The notes beneath the pieces were generated by a model. That model saw only the letters and a list, made by a program, of their open reading frames with translations, ran no database searches and was not told the origin of the DNA. Below, one piece after another: positions 50,388 to 60,886 of a DNA stretch of 64,000 bases. Source of the stretch: Plantibacter sp050587525 (lineage in GTDB: Bacteria; Actinomycetota; Actinomycetes; Actinomycetales; Microbacteriaceae); the NCBI RefSeq assembly GCF_050587525.1, contig NZ_JBOBFT010000016.1, positions 1 through 64,000 of the forward strand. The letters run 5' to 3'. Within the stretch, counting starts at the first letter, position 1. Each line of letters starts with the position of its first letter. The position numbers and the translations under genes were made by a program.

Positions 50388-51979
50388 GCCTGATCCGGCT
50401 GCACGACGTCACGGTACGATTCGGAGACACCCCCGTTCTCCGCGAAGCGTTCTTCCGCCTCGAGACCGGCGACCGCGTCGGCGTCATCGGCCGCAACGGC
50501 TCCGGCAAGTCCACCCTGCTGAAACTCGCCCTCGAACAGGTCGAACCGGAGACGGGGACCGTCACGGTCGAACAGGGCCTCCGCATCGGCTACTTCTCCC
50601 AGTTCTCCGAGCTCAACGGCGCCTCCACGATCACCGAAGTCCTCGAAGGCCTCTTCTCGCACATCCACGAGATCGAAGCCGAGCTCGCCTCCATCGACGC
50701 GGCCATCGCTGCCGACCCGAACGACACCGATGCCGTCACCCGCCACATCGAACGGCAGGCGACGCTCTTCGAGGACATGGACCGACTGGACGGCTGGGAC
50801 TACCGCCGCCACATCGACACGGCCCTCACCACCCTCGGTTTCAACGAGGCACGCCGCAGCTGCCCGATCGACGCGTTGTCCGGCGGCTGGCGGAACCGTG
50901 CGGCGCTCGCGAAGATCCTCCTCGAAGCGCCGGACGTCCTCCTCCTCGACGAACCCACCAACTACCTCGACGTCGCCGGCGTCGAATGGCTCGAGTCCTG
51001 GTTCCGCTCCTTCCGCGGCGCCGCGATCATCGTGTCCCACGACCGGAAGTTCCTGGACGCCGTCGTGACCCGCATCATCGAGGTCGAGAACTTCCACCTG
51101 CACGAGTACCCGGGCGACTTCGGCGAGTACGTCGTACAGAAGCAGTTCCGACTGAAGACCCTCGAAGCGCAATTCGTGCACGAAGCAGAACTCCTCGCAT
51201 TCGAAGCGGAAGGCATCTCCGATCGCCGTGCGGCGGCGAAAGCGGAGAGCAAGGGGCTCGGCAACCAGCTCGCGAAGATCAAGAAGTCCCGCGCGCCGCG
51301 TCCCGTCGACCAGATCATCACCGAGATCTACGGCGGGCTCCACGTCAAGGACACCCTGTGCCGGGTGCGCGACCTCGGCAAGGCGTACGGCGACCACACG
51401 CTCTTCTCCGATCTCAGCTTCGAGATCGGCCGGCGCGACCGCATCGTCGTCCTCGGCGCCAACGGCAGCGGCAAGTCGACGCTCCTCCGCATCCTCACCG
51501 GCGAGGAGCGTCCGGACGCCGGCGAGGTCGTCTGGACGGCGGGAACCGACGCGGTCTCCTACAACCGGATGCTCGACGAACTCGACGACGCCGACACCGT
51601 CACGCACGCCGTCAACGCGATGCCGGGCAGCCTCGCATTCACCGCGACGCGAAAATCCGTCGGACGGTTCCTCGCGATGTTCCAGTTCTCCGAAGCCGAC
51701 CTCAAACAGCGCATCGGCAACCTCTCCGGCGGGCAGCGCGCCCGAGTGGCGATGGCGCAGTGCCTCCTGTCCGGCGCATCGGTCCTCCTCCTCGACGAGC
51801 CGACGAACCACCTCGACCTCGCGAGCACGCAGGTCATGGAGCAGGCGCTCCTGCACTTCCCCGGTGCGGTCGTGGTCGTGAGTCACGACCGGTTCTTCGC
51901 CGACAAGGTCGCGAACCGCCACCTGGTGTTCAGTGCCGATGCGGCGCAGCCGGCGACGATCGACGTGCGCTCCGCCTGA
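50384..51979 (+). CDS. ABC-F family ATPase
   Basis: A 531-residue cytoplasmic protein with two ABC ATPase domains and no membrane segment, the layout of ABC-F translation factors (EttA, Uup, Vga/Msr). Walker A motifs are GRNGSGKST (near residue 36) and GANGSGKST (near residue 359). Signatures are ALSGGWRNR and NLSGGQRAR; Walker B motifs LLLDEPTNYLD and LLLDEPTNHLD keep both catalytic glutamates. The charged linker (about residues 225-310) would be the tRNA-contacting P-site arm. Whether it is housekeeping or gives antibiotic resistance cannot be told. GAGAGG precedes the ATG. Confidence 0.92.
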   Translation: MSLIRLHDVTVRFGDTPVLREAFFRLETGDRVGVIGRNGSGKSTLLKLALEQVEPETGTVTVEQGLRIGYFSQFSELNGASTITEVLEGLFSHIHEIEAELASIDAAIAADPNDTDAVTRHIERQATLFEDMDRLDGWDYRRHIDTALTTLGFNEARRSCPIDALSGGWRNRAALAKILLEAPDVLLLDEPTNYLDVAGVEWLESWFRSFRGAAIIVSHDRKFLDAVVTRIIEVENFHLHEYPGDFGEYVVQKQFRLKTLEAQFVHEAELLAFEAEGISDRRAAAKAESKGLGNQLAKIKKSRAPRPVDQIITEIYGGLHVKDTLCRVRDLGKAYGDHTLFSDLSFEIGRRDRIVVLGANGSGKSTLLRILTGEERPDAGEVVWTAGTDAVSYNRMLDELDDADTVTHAVNAMPGSLAFTATRKSVGRFLAMFQFSEADLKQRIGNLSGGQRARVAMAQCLLSGASVLLLDEPTNHLDLASTQVMEQALLHFPGAVVVVSHDRFFADKVANRHLVFSADAAQPATIDVRSA

Positions 51980-52021
51980 GCCGAGACCGTGCCGCGGGCG
52001 ATCCCGCGCTCGGTGACTCCG

Positions 52022-52113
52022 CCCTTCGACAAGCTCAGGGACCGGCCTCCCGCGACGCCACCCTTCGACGACCTCAGGGACCGGGCTCCGGTCACTGAGC
52101 CTGTCGAAGTGCC
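52022..52113. repeat. Cluster of three dispersed repeats after the ABC-F gene
   Basis: Two copies of CCCTTCGAC..CTCAGGGACCGG (52022-52045 and 52061-52084) and one inverted copy (52090-52113) follow the ABC-F stop codon. They could act as its terminator. Confidence 0.85.
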
Positions 52114-52126
52114 TCACAGCATCGAG

Positions 52127-52218
52127 CACAACTCCTTCGATCGAGACATCGCCCGATCGCCGACCCCGGAAATCCGGGGTTCTTCGGCGACGCCGGACGC
52201 AGATCGAAGGAGTTACGA
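52127..52218. repeat. 92-bp inverted-repeat element, copy 2
   Basis: Thirteen-base arms AACTCCTTCGATC (52130-52142) and GATCGAAGGAGTT (52202-52214) are perfect inverted repeats. Inside, CCCCGGA and TCCGGGG (52164-52179) form a second hairpin. The outer bases match copy 1 at 7652-7743. With the repeat cluster at 52022-52113 it fills the 337-bp gap after the ABC-F gene; nothing else is seen there. Confidence 0.7.
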
Positions 52219-52316
52219 GAGGAGGAAGCTGGACGGGAGCCGAGAAAGGAGGGCCAGTTACTAGTCATCTGATATGTTGTACGTGATCACCCGATCCCGA
52301 TGAAAGCGATGACCCG

Positions 52317-52748
52317 ATGCCCACGACGATCCTGCCCCCTCGCCCGCAGCACTTCGACCGCACGTCCGCGCACCAGCGCGTGCCGCTCGACGCCCTCGTC
52401 GGCCACGCCACACGGATCGCCGTCCCAGAACTCACGGCGGACGAACGAGCCGTCCTCGCCACCCGGCTCCGTCGCGCGGCGCAGTTCGCGATCGACCGCC
52501 GCGGGCGCGACCTCGGGCGCGTGGTGCGTTCGACCGTCGCATCGCTGATCGACCACTGCCCCGACTCCGCAGCGCGCAACGCGACCCATCGCGCCCTGTC
52601 CCGCACGCGCACGCGGCGACTGCCCAACGCCGACGACTACGTGCTCGCCCATGTGCAGCTGCTCAGCATGGCCGCGGCCGTGGCGGCGGGCGAACGCGGT
52701 GCGGCAGCCATCGCGGCGAGTCTGGCGGTGCTCGTCGTCTTCGGCTGA
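52317..52748 (+). CDS. Small protein of unknown function
   Basis: A 143-residue protein, mostly helical and Arg/Ala-rich, ending in a hydrophobic stretch (AAAVAAGERGAAAIAASLAVLVVFG) that might be a membrane helix. I recognise no family. The frame on this strand is preferred over the antisense frames because its codon use is more natural and it has a predicted helical, alternating pattern. The ribosome binding site is not clear, so the gene and its start are uncertain. Confidence 0.45.
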   Translation: MPTTILPPRPQHFDRTSAHQRVPLDALVGHATRIAVPELTADERAVLATRLRRAAQFAIDRRGRDLGRVVRSTVASLIDHCPDSAARNATHRALSRTRTRRLPNADDYVLAHVQLLSMAAAVAAGERGAAAIAASLAVLVVFG

Positions 52749-52880
52749 GGCCCTTCGACAGGCTCAGGGACCGGGATGCGAGGCCCTTCGGCAGGCTCAG
52801 GGACCGGCGACAGGCTCAGGGACCGGAGACAGGCTCAGGGTCCGGAGGCAGGCTCAGGGGCCGGAGGCTGACTCAGGAAC
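52749..52880. repeat. Decayed tandem array of the CAGGCTCAGGGACCGG repeat
   Basis: One good copy (about 52750-52773) is followed by five to six shorter, progressively altered copies with period near 20 bp (CGACAGGCTCAGGGACCGGA and variants). The array lies between the small unknown gene and the convergent EamA gene. Confidence 0.8.
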
Positions 52881-52887
52881 CCAGCGC

Positions 52888-53784
52888 CTAGGTGAGGCCC
52901 TCGGCCGTCCGCTCGAGCGGCGACTGGGGCTGCTCCCGCTGCGTCACGATCGCCGTTCCGGCCGCGACGCACACGACGAGGATCGCGATGATCTCCACGA
53001 GGGTGAACACCTCACCGAGTAGGAGGAAGCCGAAGAACGCCGCGATGACCGGCCCGAAGGCTGTGATGATCGCGTACAGGCGCGGCGGGATGCGTCGCAG
53101 GATGAACGTGTCGAGGCTGTACGGCAGCGCCGACGACAGTACGCCGATCGCGATGAGCAGTCCGACGGTCGCCCAGGAGAACTGCGCGGAACCGATGCCG
53201 ATGAGCGCGAACGGCACGAGAATGACCAGGCTGACGACGCCGCCGACGGTCAGTCCTTCGAGTCCGGGCAACGTCATCGCGACCCGCCTGGTGAGGAGGA
53301 TGTACCCGGCCCACGCCGCAGCCGCCGTGAGCGCGAGGATGACGCCCCACACGTCGATCGTCCCGTCGAATCCGGTGAGGAGGACCACGCCGGCACCGGC
53401 GACGATCGCACAGATCGCATCGAGCACACGTCTCGAACTGAGCAGGGCGATGGCGAGCGGTCCGAGGAATTCGATGGTCGCCGCGATGCCGAGCCCCAGC
53501 AGGTGCACCGACTGGTAGAACGCGAGGTTCATGACCGCGAGGTCGAGGCCGAGCAGGATCGCCGGCCAATGCTTCCGCCACGACAGGTCACGGAATCGGG
53601 GCCTGGAGAACGGCGCCACGACCGCGACCATGACGATCTGCCGCACGGCCACCACCACAGGTGCACCGACCAACGGGATAGCGAGTCCCGCGAGGGCGGA
53701 CCCGAGGTTGATGCTGACCTCGGTGCCGAGCTGGGTGACCGCGCCGGCCGTCGTCCGGCCGCGCGCACTCCCCCGGGCCGTCAC
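52888..53784 (-). CDS. EamA/RhaT family transporter
   Basis: A 298-residue membrane protein with ten helices in two EamA repeats, the drug/metabolite transporter layout (RhtA/YdcZ-like). SALPYSLDTFILRRIPPRLYAIITAFGPVIAA (from about residue 208) is typical of RhtA-type amino-acid exporters. It may export threonine, homoserine or related compounds, but the substrate is inferred only. The GTG at 53784 is 16 bp after the prfA stop, so it may be read through from the prfA transcript; longer in-frame versions would overlap prfA. Confidence 0.85.
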   Translation of the reverse strand: MTARGSARGRTTAGAVTQLGTEVSINLGSALAGLAIPLVGAPVVVAVRQIVMVAVVAPFSRPRFRDLSWRKHWPAILLGLDLAVMNLAFYQSVHLLGLGIAATIEFLGPLAIALLSSRRVLDAICAIVAGAGVVLLTGFDGTIDVWGVILALTAAAAWAGYILLTRRVAMTLPGLEGLTVGGVVSLVILVPFALIGIGSAQFSWATVGLLIAIGVLSSALPYSLDTFILRRIPPRLYAIITAFGPVIAAFFGFLLLGEVFTLVEIIAILVVCVAAGTAIVTQREQPQSPLERTAEGLT

Positions 53785-53800
53785 AGCCCGCTCTGGCGGC

Positions 53801-54886
53801 TCAACTCTGGTCGCCGATGTCGGCCAGACGTGCTTCCTCGTCCGCCGTGATCGCGGACTCGATGATGGGTTCCAGGGCACCGTTCATGACGGCGTCGAGG
53901 TTGTAGGCCTTGTAGCCGGTGCGGTGGTCCGCGATGCGGTTCTCCGGGAAGTTGTACGTCCGGATACGCTCGGAGCGGTCCATCGTGCGGATCTGCGTCT
54001 TGCGGGCAGCGCTGTCGAGGGCGGCCTGCTCCTCCTGCTGCCGTGCGAGGATGCGGGCGCGCAGGACGCGCATGCCGGCTTCGCGGTTCTGCAGCTGGCT
54101 CTTCTCGTTCTGCATCGACACCACGATGCCCGTGGGCAGGTGGGTGATGCGAACGGCGGAGTCGGTGGTGTTGACGGACTGCCCGCCGGGGCCGCTGGAT
54201 CGGTAGACGTCGATCTTGAGGTCGTTCTGGCTGATCTCGACCTCTTCCGGCTCGTCGACCTCCGGGAAGACGAGGACTCCGGTCGTGGAGGTGTGGATGC
54301 GTCCCTGGGACTCGGTCGCGGGAACGCGCTGCACGCGGTGCACGCCGCCCTCGTACTTGAGGTGCGCCCACACGCCCTGCGAGGGGTCGGTCGCGTTCGA
54401 CTTGATGGCGACCTGGACGTCCTTGTACCCGCCGAGGTCGCTCTCGGTGCGTTCGAGGAGTTCCGTCTTCCAGCCCTTGGACTCGGCGTAGTGGAGGTAC
54501 ATGCGCAGGAGGTCTGCAGCGAACAGTGCGCTCTCCGCACCGCCCTCGCCGCCCTTGATCTCCATGATGACGTCGCGTCCGTCGTCGGGGTCACGCGGGA
54601 TGAGCAGACGGCGCAGCTTCTCCTGGTTCGTCACGAGCAGCTCTTCGAGCGCTGGCACCTCCTCGGCGAACGCCTCGTCCTCCTTGGCGAGCTCTTTGGC
54701 CGCCTCGAGGTCTTCGATCGTCGCGTTCCAGGCGTTGTACGCCGCGATGATCTTGGAGAGTTCCGCGTACCGGCGGTTGATCTTCTTGGAACGTGCCGGG
54801 TCGGCGTGGACCGCCGGGTCGGCGAGCTGATCCTGCAGATCCCTGTGCTCGACGATGAGCGTCTCAACTGATTCGAACATTTCCAT
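53801..54886 (-). CDS. prfA: Peptide chain release factor 1
   Basis: A 361-residue RF1 that ends translation at UAA and UAG. The GGQ motif in RSSGPGGQSVNTTDSAVR (near residue 231) enters the peptidyl-transferase centre, and the anticodon-like P-A-T motif appears as RVPATESQGR near residue 188. PrmC, the methylase for this Gln, is coded 6.8 kb away. 97 bp separate it from rho upstream. Confidence 0.97.
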   Translation of the reverse strand: MEMFESVETLIVEHRDLQDQLADPAVHADPARSKKINRRYAELSKIIAAYNAWNATIEDLEAAKELAKEDEAFAEEVPALEELLVTNQEKLRRLLIPRDPDDGRDVIMEIKGGEGGAESALFAADLLRMYLHYAESKGWKTELLERTESDLGGYKDVQVAIKSNATDPSQGVWAHLKYEGGVHRVQRVPATESQGRIHTSTTGVLVFPEVDEPEEVEISQNDLKIDVYRSSGPGGQSVNTTDSAVRITHLPTGIVVSMQNEKSQLQNREAGMRVLRARILARQQEEQAALDSAARKTQIRTMDRSERIRTYNFPENRIADHRTGYKAYNLDAVMNGALEPIIESAITADEEARLADIGDQS

Positions 54887-54983
54887 CCTCCATGACCATC
54901 ATCCCGCAGTGCCGGTGAAACGACCGACCCCACCTGGCCTCCTCCGACGGTGCGGAGCGGCCTGGTGGGGTCGGTCGGGACAG

Positions 54984-57308
<2,325 letters not shown>

Positions 57309-57432
57309 TCAGATTTTCCTTCCCTCATGACGAAACAGAGCTGTTGTCGTCACGGGCGGCTCGCGCCCCGGAGTTGTGCGCCGAGTGGATGATGTTCACA
57401 CGACGCAGAGCCTGTGCGGAAGTCCCGTCGAG

Positions 57433-57473
57433 TTGTCTCAGCTGAGGAATCGCTTTGTCTCAGCAGAGGAATC
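57433..57473. promoter_or_regulatory. 22-bp direct repeat in the rho upstream region
   Basis: TTGTCTCAGC(T/A)GAGGAATC occurs twice with a 22-bp period, 125-165 bp upstream of the rho start. The first copy contains the palindrome CTCAGCTGAG. Spacing of two helical turns suits a dimeric regulator, or it may lie in the rho leader RNA. The rest of 57309-57549 shows no gene. Confidence 0.45.
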
Positions 57474-57549
57474 ACTCGAATCGGGAACCACACAGACGCG
57501 ATCAACTGGTGCGAAAGCGATGAATGTGCAGAATTGCCCCGGAAGCCGG

Positions 57550-58491
57550 TTACGTCGTAGCGACGGGATGGGCCGGGTGCACCCCTACTGTAGCACCCTT
57601 GAAGTCCACCGCGAGCAGGAGCGCCTGCCACGGCGTCGTGGCGTGTTCGGCTACGAGTGCAGCCGCTGCGAGACGCTGTCCCGGGTCGTCCGCGAGGACG
57701 AGGATCGAGGGTCCCGCACCGGAGACGACGGCCGCGAAGCCGTGTTCCCGGAGGAGCGTGATGAGCGAGTTGGTCTCCGGCATGGCCGCCGCGCGGTAGC
57801 TCTGGTGGAGTCGGTCCTCTGTCGCTGCGAGCAGGAGCTCAGGGCTCTGGGTGAGCGCCGCGACGAGCAGCGCCGAACGGGATACGTTGAACGCGGCGTC
57901 GGCGTGCGGCACGTTGGCCGGCTGCAGGCTGCGCGCGAGCTGCGTCGACATCGTGTGCTCCGGCACGAGCACGAGCGGCGAGACGCCCCGGTGCACGATG
58001 AGCTTCTTGTGCTGCGGGCCGGTCTCCGTGGTCCAGGCGATCGTGAGGCCGCCGAAGAGGGCGGGCGCCACGTTGTCCGGGTGCCCTTCCATCTCGGTCG
58101 CGAGGCGCAGGAGGTCGTCGGAGGTGAGTTCGACCTCGCCTTCGAGGAGGCCCTTGGCCGCCATGATGCCGGAGACGATGGCCGCGCCGGACGAGCCGAG
58201 GCCACGGCCGTGCGGGATCGTGTTGCGCGCGATGACGTCGAGGCCGGGCAATTCGCGGCCGACGTCGGTGAACGCGTGCGCGATGGCCGTGATGACGAGA
58301 TTGCTCTCGTCCGTCGGGACCTCGCCCGCACCGACGCCGATGACGTCGACGAACACGCCAGGCGCCTCGCGGACCGTGACGGTCAGCTCGTCGTACTGCG
58401 CGAGCGCGAGGCCGAGCGTGTCGAAGCCGGGACCCAGGTTTGCCGAGGTCGCAGGCACCTTGACGGTGACGCTGCGACCGACGAGCGTCAT
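57550..58491 (-). CDS. thrB: Homoserine kinase
   Basis: A 313-residue GHMP-family kinase that phosphorylates homoserine with ATP. The N-terminal VPATSANLGPGFDTLGLAL (motif 1) and the ATP loop IPHGRGLGSSGAAIVSGI near residue 88 are clear; SGAGPSILVL near residue 270 is motif 3. The ATG at 58491 overlaps the thrC stop by 4 bp. Confidence 0.96.
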   Translation of the reverse strand: MTLVGRSVTVKVPATSANLGPGFDTLGLALAQYDELTVTVREAPGVFVDVIGVGAGEVPTDESNLVITAIAHAFTDVGRELPGLDVIARNTIPHGRGLGSSGAAIVSGIMAAKGLLEGEVELTSDDLLRLATEMEGHPDNVAPALFGGLTIAWTTETGPQHKKLIVHRGVSPLVLVPEHTMSTQLARSLQPANVPHADAAFNVSRSALLVAALTQSPELLLAATEDRLHQSYRAAAMPETNSLITLLREHGFAAVVSGAGPSILVLADDPGQRLAAAALVAEHATTPWQALLLAVDFKGATVGVHPAHPVATT

Positions 58492-59567
58492 GCCTGCGCC
58501 TTCAGGCCGAGCACGTCCGCGACCGCGGAGGTCTCGGCGGAGACGATCGTCGGCTCGGCCTGCGTGCCGTCCTCGAGACGGAGGCCCCACTGCGGGTCCT
58601 TGAGGCCGTGGCCCGTCACCGTGAGGGTCACGGTCGAACCGGCCGGGATCTCGCCGGCGGCGGCGCGCTCGAGGAGGCCCGCCACGCTGATCGCGGACGC
58701 TGGCTCGACGAAGATGCCGACCTCGGAGGACAGGATGCGCTGCGCTTCGAGGATCTTGGTGTCCTCGATGGCGCCGAAGTAGCCGTTCGTGCGGGTGCGG
58801 GCCTCGAGTGCGAGCTCCCATGAAGCGGGGTTGCCGATACGGATCGCGGAGGCGATCGTGTCGGGGTTCTTGACGACCTCACCGTGGACGATGGGGGCGC
58901 TGCCAGCGGCCTGGAAACCGAACATGCGCGGGAGCTTCGTCGTGACGCCTCGCTCGAGCTCCTCCGTGAAGCCGCGAGTGTACGCCGTGTAGTTGCCGGC
59001 GTTGCCGATCGGGATGAAGTGGAAGTCGGGAGCATCCTCGAGGACCTCGACGATTTCGAACGCGGCGGTCTTCTGGCCCTCGATGCGGTCGTTGTTGACC
59101 GAGTTGACGAGGTGGACCGGGTAGTGCTCGGCGAGCTCGCGAGCGATCTCGAGGCAGTCGTCGAAGTTGCCCTGCACCTGGATCAGCTGACCGTTGTGGG
59201 CGACGGCCTGGCTGAGCTTGCCCATCGCGATCTTGCCCTCTGGAACGAGGACGGCGGCGGTGATGCCGGCGTGCGCCGCGTAGGCGGCGGCCGAGGCCGA
59301 GGTGTTGCCGGTCGAGGCGCAGATGATCGCCTTCGCACCGTGCTCGACGGCCTTCGAGACGGCCATCGTCATGCCGCGGTCCTTGAAGGATCCGGTCGGG
59401 TTCATGCCTTCGAACTTGACCCACACCTTCGCGCCCGTGCGCGCGGAGAGCGCCGGAGCCGGGAGGAGGGGCGTGCCGCCCTCGCCGAGGGTGATCACGG
59501 GGGTCGCATCCGTCACATCGAGACGATCCGCGTATTCACGGAGAACTCCACGCCACTGCTTGGCCAC
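58488..59567 (-). CDS. thrC: Threonine synthase
   Basis: A 359-residue PLP enzyme that converts O-phosphohomoserine to threonine. The PLP lysine is in NPTGSFKDRGM near residue 63, and CASTGNTSASAAAYAAHAG near residue 87 follows. The short form without the extra N-terminal domain is usual in actinobacteria. The GTG overlaps the last base of the hom stop, with GAAGGAG inside hom as ribosome binding site. Confidence 0.96.
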   Translation of the reverse strand: MAKQWRGVLREYADRLDVTDATPVITLGEGGTPLLPAPALSARTGAKVWVKFEGMNPTGSFKDRGMTMAVSKAVEHGAKAIICASTGNTSASAAAYAAHAGITAAVLVPEGKIAMGKLSQAVAHNGQLIQVQGNFDDCLEIARELAEHYPVHLVNSVNNDRIEGQKTAAFEIVEVLEDAPDFHFIPIGNAGNYTAYTRGFTEELERGVTTKLPRMFGFQAAGSAPIVHGEVVKNPDTIASAIRIGNPASWELALEARTRTNGYFGAIEDTKILEAQRILSSEVGIFVEPASAISVAGLLERAAAGEIPAGSTVTLTVTGHGLKDPQWGLRLEDGTQAEPTIVSAETSAVADVLGLKAQA

Positions 59568-60886
59568 TATTCGGCTCCTTCAACTCGTAGGACTGACACC
59601 ACTGCCTCGACGTGGTCATGGGCGGCGAGCTGCTCGACCGTGGCCGCGAGGGCCGATTCGAGAGCTCTGTGGGTGCCTATGACCAGGGTAGCGGTCGATT
59701 TCGTGCCGTCGGTCGACGCCACGGACTGCTGGACGGTTTCGACGGACACGTCGCCGTCGCTCAGGACGCCGGCGATGCCGGCGAGGACACCGGGCTGGTC
59801 GACGACCTCGAGCGTGATCTGGTACCGCGTGGAGACCTTGCCGATGTCCAGCACGGGCAGGTCCGCGTGCGTCGACTCCCCCACACCGGGTCCGCCCGCG
59901 ACGTGTCGTCGGGCTGCGGAGACGACGTCGCCGAGCACTGCGGAAGCCGTCTCCTTGCCGCCGGCGCCTGCGCCGTAGAACATGAGGCTGCCGGCGTTCT
60001 CCGCTTCAACGAAGACGGCGTTGTTGCCGCCGTGGACCGCGGCGAGCGGGTGCTCACGGCTGATGAGCGCCGGGTACACGCGGGCGGAGAGGCCCTCCGC
60101 ACCGGTCTCGGGATCGACGATGCGCTCGGCGATCGCGAGGAGCTTGATGACGTAGCCCTCCGCACGCGCCGAGTCGACCTGCGCCTTCGTCACGCTCATG
60201 ATGCCCTCGCGGTGCACGGCGTCCACCGGAACGGTCGTGTGGAAGGCGAGGCTCGCGAGGATCGTCGCCTTCTGAGCGGCGTCGTAGCCCTCGACGTCGA
60301 GCGTGGGGTCCGCTTCGAGGTAGCCGAGCTGGCTCGCGATCGCCGCGGCGTCCTCCATCGTGTCGCCGAAGCGGTCCATGCGGTCGAGGATGTAGTTCGT
60401 GCTGCCGTTGACGATGCCGAGGATACGGTTGATCCGATCGCCGGCGAGGCTGTCGCGCAGCGGACGGATGATCGGGATCGCGGCGGCGACGGCGGCTTCG
60501 TAGTACAGCTGCGCGCCGACCTGCTCCGCGGCCTCGAAGAGCTCGGGTCCGTGGTTCGCGAGGAGCGCCTTGTTGGCCGTCACGACATCGGCCCCGGCGT
60601 TGATCGCCTGCAGGATGAGCGTCTTGGCCGGCTCGATGCCGCCCATGAGCTCGATCACGATGTCGGCGCTCACGATGAGCTGCTCGGCGTCCATCGTGTA
60701 CAGCTCCTGGGGCAGCTCGACGTCGCGCTTCGCGTCGACGTCGCGCACGGCGATGCCGATCAGCTCGAGGCTCGCCCCGGCACGAGCGGCCAACTCGTCC
60801 GCGTGCTCCAGGAGGAGCCGTGCCACCTGCGATCCGACCGATCCCGCGCCGAGCAGCGCGATCTTCAGTCCTCGGTACTCGATCAT
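59567..60886 (-). CDS. hom: Homoserine dehydrogenase
   Basis: A 439-residue enzyme that reduces aspartate semialdehyde to homoserine. The NAD(P) site is IALLGAGSVGSQVARLL at the N-terminus. The catalytic domain contains GIVNGSTNYILDRM near residue 170 and AAQKATILASLAFH near residue 207. A C-terminal ACT domain (about residues 355-435, RYQITLEVVDQPGVLAGIAGVL) should give feedback inhibition by threonine. Its start overlaps the lysA stop by 4 bp. Confidence 0.97.
   Translation of the reverse strand: MIEYRGLKIALLGAGSVGSQVARLLLEHADELAARAGASLELIGIAVRDVDAKRDVELPQELYTMDAEQLIVSADIVIELMGGIEPAKTLILQAINAGADVVTANKALLANHGPELFEAAEQVGAQLYYEAAVAAAIPIIRPLRDSLAGDRINRILGIVNGSTNYILDRMDRFGDTMEDAAAIASQLGYLEADPTLDVEGYDAAQKATILASLAFHTTVPVDAVHREGIMSVTKAQVDSARAEGYVIKLLAIAERIVDPETGAEGLSARVYPALISREHPLAAVHGGNNAVFVEAENAGSLMFYGAGAGGKETASAVLGDVVSAARRHVAGGPGVGESTHADLPVLDIGKVSTRYQITLEVVDQPGVLAGIAGVLSDGDVSVETVQQSVASTDGTKSTATLVIGTHRALESALAATVEQLAAHDHVEAVVSVLRVEGAE

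Noticed and set aside
52265..52652. Two minus-strand frames opposite the small unknown gene
   Set aside because: Their composition is Arg/Ala/Gly-biased with no motif; the plus-strand frame has more natural codon use. The choice is not certain.
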